Source of the DNA: Juglans regia
Taxonomy: Eukaryota > Streptophyta > Magnoliopsida > Fagales > Juglandaceae
Direction of reading: 5' to 3'
Assembly: GCF_001411555.2 (NCBI RefSeq)
Contig: NC_049903.1
Coordinates: forward strand, 19,325,234 to 19,389,233
DNA: 64,000 nt
Positions 60,061-64,000 of this stretch are shown piece by piece. The number at the start of each line of letters is the position of its first letter. Positions within the stretch are counted from its first letter, which is position 1. Position numbers and translations under genes: made by a program. The notes beneath the pieces were generated by a model, which did no database searches, was not told the origin of the DNA, and saw only the letters and a list, made by a program, of their open reading frames with translations.

Positions 60061-60300
60061 ATAAAATCATGATTTTTCATAAATAATTTTATGCATAACT
60101 CTCACATAAAATCATGCATTTCATAAATAATTTTATGAAATAACTTTATCAGAAAATCATGCATTTCATAAATAATTTTATGAGATAACTCTCACATAAA
60201 ATCATGCATTTCATAAATAATTTTATGAAATAACTATCACATAAAATCATGCATTTCATAAATAATTTTATGAAATAACCTTCTCATAAAATCATGCATT
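60061..60300. repeat. 45-bp tandem repeat inside the solo LTR
   Basis: ATAAAATCATGCATTTCATA and its variants start at 60061, 60106, 60151, 60196, 60241 and 60286, exactly 45 bp apart, with an irregular extra start at 60033. Units contain ATAATTTTATGAAATAACT. Confidence 0.9.
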
Positions 60301-60868
60301 TAGGTACGTAAAAATGGGCTTCCAATGAAGGGCATATACGTATAATATATTTTATCAGAAGACAAGCAGTTTACCGTACATACGTGTAAGGATATGATCA
60401 TGCTATTTACCTTGCAACGCTAATCCACTATTTTCGGCACGTAATCGGTCGCCTATAAAATAAACACTTATTTTGCATAAATTTCTAATTAAACAAGTGA
60501 TTTTATTGAAAATCTAAACTATAAAAAAATATCATATATTTTCTAAACCTAAAATCTTCATAACACTGAATTATTCTAAACTGTTAATCTTTGTAACAAA
60601 AAGACTTAACCCGTGGATAAGAGCCTACGTAAACATTAAAACTCAAAATAAAATATAAGTTGAATACGTATGCCGTTCGGCGTATAACTAAGGACAAATA
60701 TGTAATTAAAATAAAAATCTACCCCTGTAGTTGAAACCGACATAAGGCTTAGGGATTTATATTAACAGCAGGCGTATTCTTCTCAAGTCGTGCGATGTCC
60801 TTACCGAGGGAGGAAGCATGCGACGAAGCGGGGGCTGAGGAGAGGGTGGCGAGTGCGGCGGCAAAGTT

Positions 60869-60869
60869 C

Positions 60870-60944
<75 letters not shown>

Positions 60945-60980
60945 TGAAAAGTGAGAGAGAGTTATGAAAGAGAGAGAGAG
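60869..60980. repeat. (GT)n followed by (GA)n microsatellite
   Basis: About nine GT units (60869-60887) run straight into about 27 GA units with few interruptions, then GA-rich sequence to 60980. Confidence 0.95.
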
Positions 60981-61755
60981 AAACTGGATCTTAGAGAGAT
61001 TACGGGGAGAAAGTTATTCACCATGCGGCGTGCATGGGAGCTTCGGGCAGTGGGCTGGGCGTCACTGGTCGGTGGAGGCTAGATCCCCTGCATCGTCCGT
61101 TGCTGCTGACGGTAGCATCGCGACCCAACAGTGGCAGAACGTGGCTCTCGGTTTGGGCGAGGATATATCCTCTGTTTCAGTGCAGTAAAACAGAGTATTT
61201 TTGTTGGGTGGTTTCTCAACAGCTGGGAGACAGTGGTGGAGGGAAGAGCTATGGTTGCTGCGTGTGGGAAAGTTGGTGGTTCTTGGTCTACTGCCGTGTG
61301 TATGGTTGTGCGGTGGTCTCGTATTTGTTCTACGATGAGCGTTGGTTGTGTTTGGAGGTGGATAAAATCGAGACTCTCTCGGTGACGGACTTGCGGGTTG
61401 AGTGGTTCTGTGTGGTGCACGTGAAGGCTTGGCTGAGCAAAGGTGGTGGAGGACAGCGTTATGGAGGGTGTCGGCACGTTAGGTGGCTTCCGTTCGAGGT
61501 CCTTGTGCTATGTTAAAGGGGCTGAGTGTGGGTTTGGTTTCCCATGGTATTTCACGACAGAGGGAGGAGCGGCTTCGAGGAAGAGGCTCACGGTGGAGGG
61601 CTGAGCTAGGAAACAAGGTTGTTTTCTATATTCACGGTGGAGGGAAAATGACGTGATAGTCTGGGGGTGTGAGGGGCTGGTTTCGGCTTGAGGATGGGGC
61701 TGGTGGTTGTTCACACTGGAAAAAATTGGCTCGGGTTGGACGTAATGAGCCTAGC

Positions 61756-61768
61756 TCTATATATAGAC
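61756..61768 (-). promoter_or_regulatory. TATA box of the solo LTR
   Basis: TCTATATATAGAG, palindromic, is placed before the CT-rich leader of the minus-strand LTR. Confidence 0.5.
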
Positions 61769-62641
61769 CAATGAAAACCCTAGTAAAGAAGGAGAAGAAA
61801 CGTACGTGCATGGAAGTGGATTAGATTTCGTGAGTGTTTGAATTTTATAGAATAAAATCCGGTAACTAGGAGTTTTATTATGAAGAGGAAATAAGAATAG
61901 TAATAGTGTTTGAACTTTAACACACACGTGCTTAGAGTTAAAAAAAATAAAAAATAAAATAATAATAATGGAGCCTTAACTCTAAGTTTTAAAAAAAAAA
62001 TCACCTGATAATTCGCTTTAACTCATTTATTGAGCTTTAAAAAAATTTATCTGTAATTTATCCCTAAAAAATATAAGATCGGGTCGTTACACATTGTTAC
62101 AAGTTCAAGTATTTTTCAAAAATGAAGTTTGAATGTGTGAAAAATACAGTTACTGAAATTGCACATTCATGCTCATGCATCCATGTTGTTCATGTTTACC
62201 TTGTGCATATTTATGTTATCTTTGTGTATGCTTTTGGCATAACTTGTTAAGATTTTTGGAAATATCACTATAGTGGTTTTCACTAACATTCCCCTCAGAA
62301 TGGTAAAAGTTGTGACAGGTTTAGACGACTATGAGTAAGATGGGAAAATGTAAATCCTGACGGCTTCCAGGATTTTAAGAAAGTCGTACGTTGGAAAATT
62401 GCCTCGAGGTGATTGATAAGTTTATAGAGAAAATTTTGAAGCTGATAACACGTATCCATGACATTTTAGACAAAAAATGATAATGTTTTTACTATGTAGC
62501 ACAATATTATATTTTGATGATTCTGAAGGATCAACATTTCGTGACCCTACTTTTGTGAGGATTTTTAAGCTATGATATATTTAGGATTAACATATTGTGT
62601 TTTGGTACCATGGCGTATTGCTCAAGCCCTTGTTACTTCTT

Positions 62642-63274
62642 GGGTTAATTACATTTTGCCATTTCGAACTTTTACTCAATTCACAATATGTCTCCGAAAC
62701 TACTAATTGCATCAAAGTGGACCCTCGAACTTTAAAACTTCTCAATCCCCCTTCCGTTTACCAGCAGCGTTAAATCTAACGAAAATATACTGCACGTGTT
62801 GCTCATGTGCATAACATTCACTACAAAGATGTAATTTTCATATAATTTATTATCATTGACCATATAAAATATAAAATAATATATGCTATCAATTAATAAT
62901 AAATCATTAATAATTAAATATTTTTTTATTAATTTATATATAGTTAATGAATATCAAATAATTTTATTGTGTACATAGATTATTCATATTTGCTTGCAAC
63001 TTAAGTATAAAATAATCTTATATATAGTTAATGATTAATAATTTATTATTAATTGATATCATATATTATTTTATATTTTATATGGTCAGTGATAATAAAT
63101 TAAATGAAAGATACATCTTTGCAGTGAATTTCCGTTAGATTTAACGTTGTTGATAGACGAAATGGGAGATTGAGAAGTTTTGAAAATTCGAGAGTCCACT
63201 TTGATGCAATTAGTAGTTTTGGAGACACATTGTAAATTGAGTGAAAGTTCGTTGGGGCAAATTGTAATTAACCC
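62642..63274. mobile_element. Mutator-type MITE with ~200-bp inverted repeats
   Basis: Ends GGGTTAATTACATTTTGCC and GGCAAATTGTAATTAACCC. The arms pair from 62642 to about 62870 and from about 63050 to 63274, including ACTTTGATGCAATTAGTAGT and its complement. Nine-base flanks TTACTTCTT (62633-62641) and TTATTTTTT (63275-63283) differ by two C-to-T changes and suit a Mutator-like target duplication. The middle is AT-rich with its own palindromes. Confidence 0.8.
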
Positions 63275-64000
63275 TTATTTTTTCATTGCGATCTATTCAT
63301 ACTGCTAGAAACATGTTTACACTTCAATCACTATCAAACCCCAAGCATGAGTTAAGGGTGTCATAGTAAGCCTTCATATGATAAGTACAAGATAAAGTTT
63401 AAGATTAATAAGTTATAAGATGGCCATAGATATGCATGGTACCGATGCAATAAAGGTGGATATGCAAGTCACAGACCTAAGTATGGTCCACCATATTATG
63501 TTGTAATGCTATTAGCAATTCTCCTTGTGGCCACTGGCGGTGGAACCGATGTAAAGCCATGCACATAGAGTTAAGGTGTGTTGGCCAGTTAAGATAAGAT
63601 AATATAAATTAAAATTTATACGTCATGCATGTCATGAGCATGAACGTGAATGAAATTCGATTTTCATTTAAATCAAACATTTTTAGAATTAAAGAAAATC
63701 TTAGGTTTTATTATGTTTATAGTATGGTGGGTTGCTTCATTTTAGTTTTATTTCTACCAGTTATTTCAAATTCTTTCATTTGAAAATTTTGAATATGTTT
63801 TTTTTAGACATGACCCATTTAATAATTTTTATGGAATAAAGAGATTTTATTAATTATATAAATCTCTTGCCTAACTTTTATTTACAAAAAATGTGATATT
63901 CCTAACTTACGGAAATGGAAGTTACAGCATATGATAAAAGAGATTAGGCTTGAGGTTGGAATGCAAAGTAAATGTTGGTTGAATGTATAAATTTCGGGCT
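63275..64000. other. Continuation of unresolved host repeat
   Basis: Sequence in the style of 58500-59150 (GCATGG, CATGCACATAG, CATGTCATGAGCATG). No gene or transposon end is recognised before the window stops. Confidence 0.35.

Larger units (their letters stand above)
59158..62091 (-). mobile_element. Probable 2.9 kb solo LTR (Ty3/gypsy type)
   Basis: It begins TGTAACACCCC and ends GGGTCGTTACA, the typical paired ends of long Ty3/gypsy LTRs. Read on the minus strand there is a TATA box TCTATATATAGAG (61768-61756), then a C-rich, then CT-repeat leader, as expected downstream of an LTR start site. No primer site, tract or coding region is found inside, and host sequence appears continuous across it (GGTTACATTA on the left, CATTGTTACAAG on the right), with a possible CATTA/CATTG target pair. 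Frames at 60964-61516 come from the GC-rich leader and look spurious. Confidence 0.6.

Noticed and set aside
60964..61516. 160-codon and overlapping frames as coding
   Set aside because: They lie in the GC-rich leader of a solo LTR on the opposite strand, are open in several frames at once, and have no domain.

Overview
This is nuclear DNA from a flowering plant. It has AT-rich introns bounded by GT and AG, plant gag-pol remnants, LINE tails, hAT, Harbinger and Mutator-type elements, and two intron-rich housekeeping genes. A MITE family built on GATGAGATGAGATGA-type ends, hAT-type ends next to AAACGGCGCCGTTT boxes, and general base composition suggest a woody eudicot. Fagales (walnut, hickory or oak relatives) is my guess, at low confidence. 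I saw no bacterial, organellar, tRNA or rRNA genes.

Layout. 1-3995: a decayed Ty3/gypsy-type element on the minus strand. 3996-17530: a large array of ~650-920 bp related units, mostly forward at both ends but with an 8.9 kb block (6716-15605) in reverse orientation. Part of that block is organised in a ~3.07 kb higher-order period. 17531-19764: a second copy of the same Ty3/gypsy family, now on the plus strand. 19765-20481: the 5' end of a hAT-type element. 20482-22960: more forward array units. 24127-30612: an intact 14-exon gene (minus) for the plant homologue of the telomerase Cajal body WD40 protein (TCAB1/WRAP53), 473 codons. 31192-35517: a non-coding LTR retrotransposon whose interior is a chain of minisatellites. 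35518-40130: transposon debris (hAT, MITEs, LINE). 40733-47580: an intact 10-exon gene (minus) for bifunctional FMN phosphatase/riboflavin kinase, 382 codons. 48577-49602: a hAT end lying just upstream of it. 50086-55839: a gag-only Ty1/copia-type retrotransposon with matching 5-bp target duplications. 55840-64000: more repeats, including a tandem repeat at 57054-57480, a probable 2.9 kb solo LTR (59158-62091) and a long-TIR Mutator-type MITE (62642-63274).

Only two genes look functional. They lie about 10 kb apart on the same strand. One probably serves RNP or Cajal-body biology and the other flavin cofactor turnover, so no operon-like link is implied. From memory their Arabidopsis counterparts are also near neighbours on chromosome 4, so the pair may be an old syntenic block around which repeats have accumulated. 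All reading frames outside these two genes belong to transposon remnants or look spurious. The least explained feature is the 4-23 kb array. It has a higher-order period, an inversion able to give a long RNA hairpin, and inverted copies of one unusual non-autonomous retrotransposon family at its two edges.
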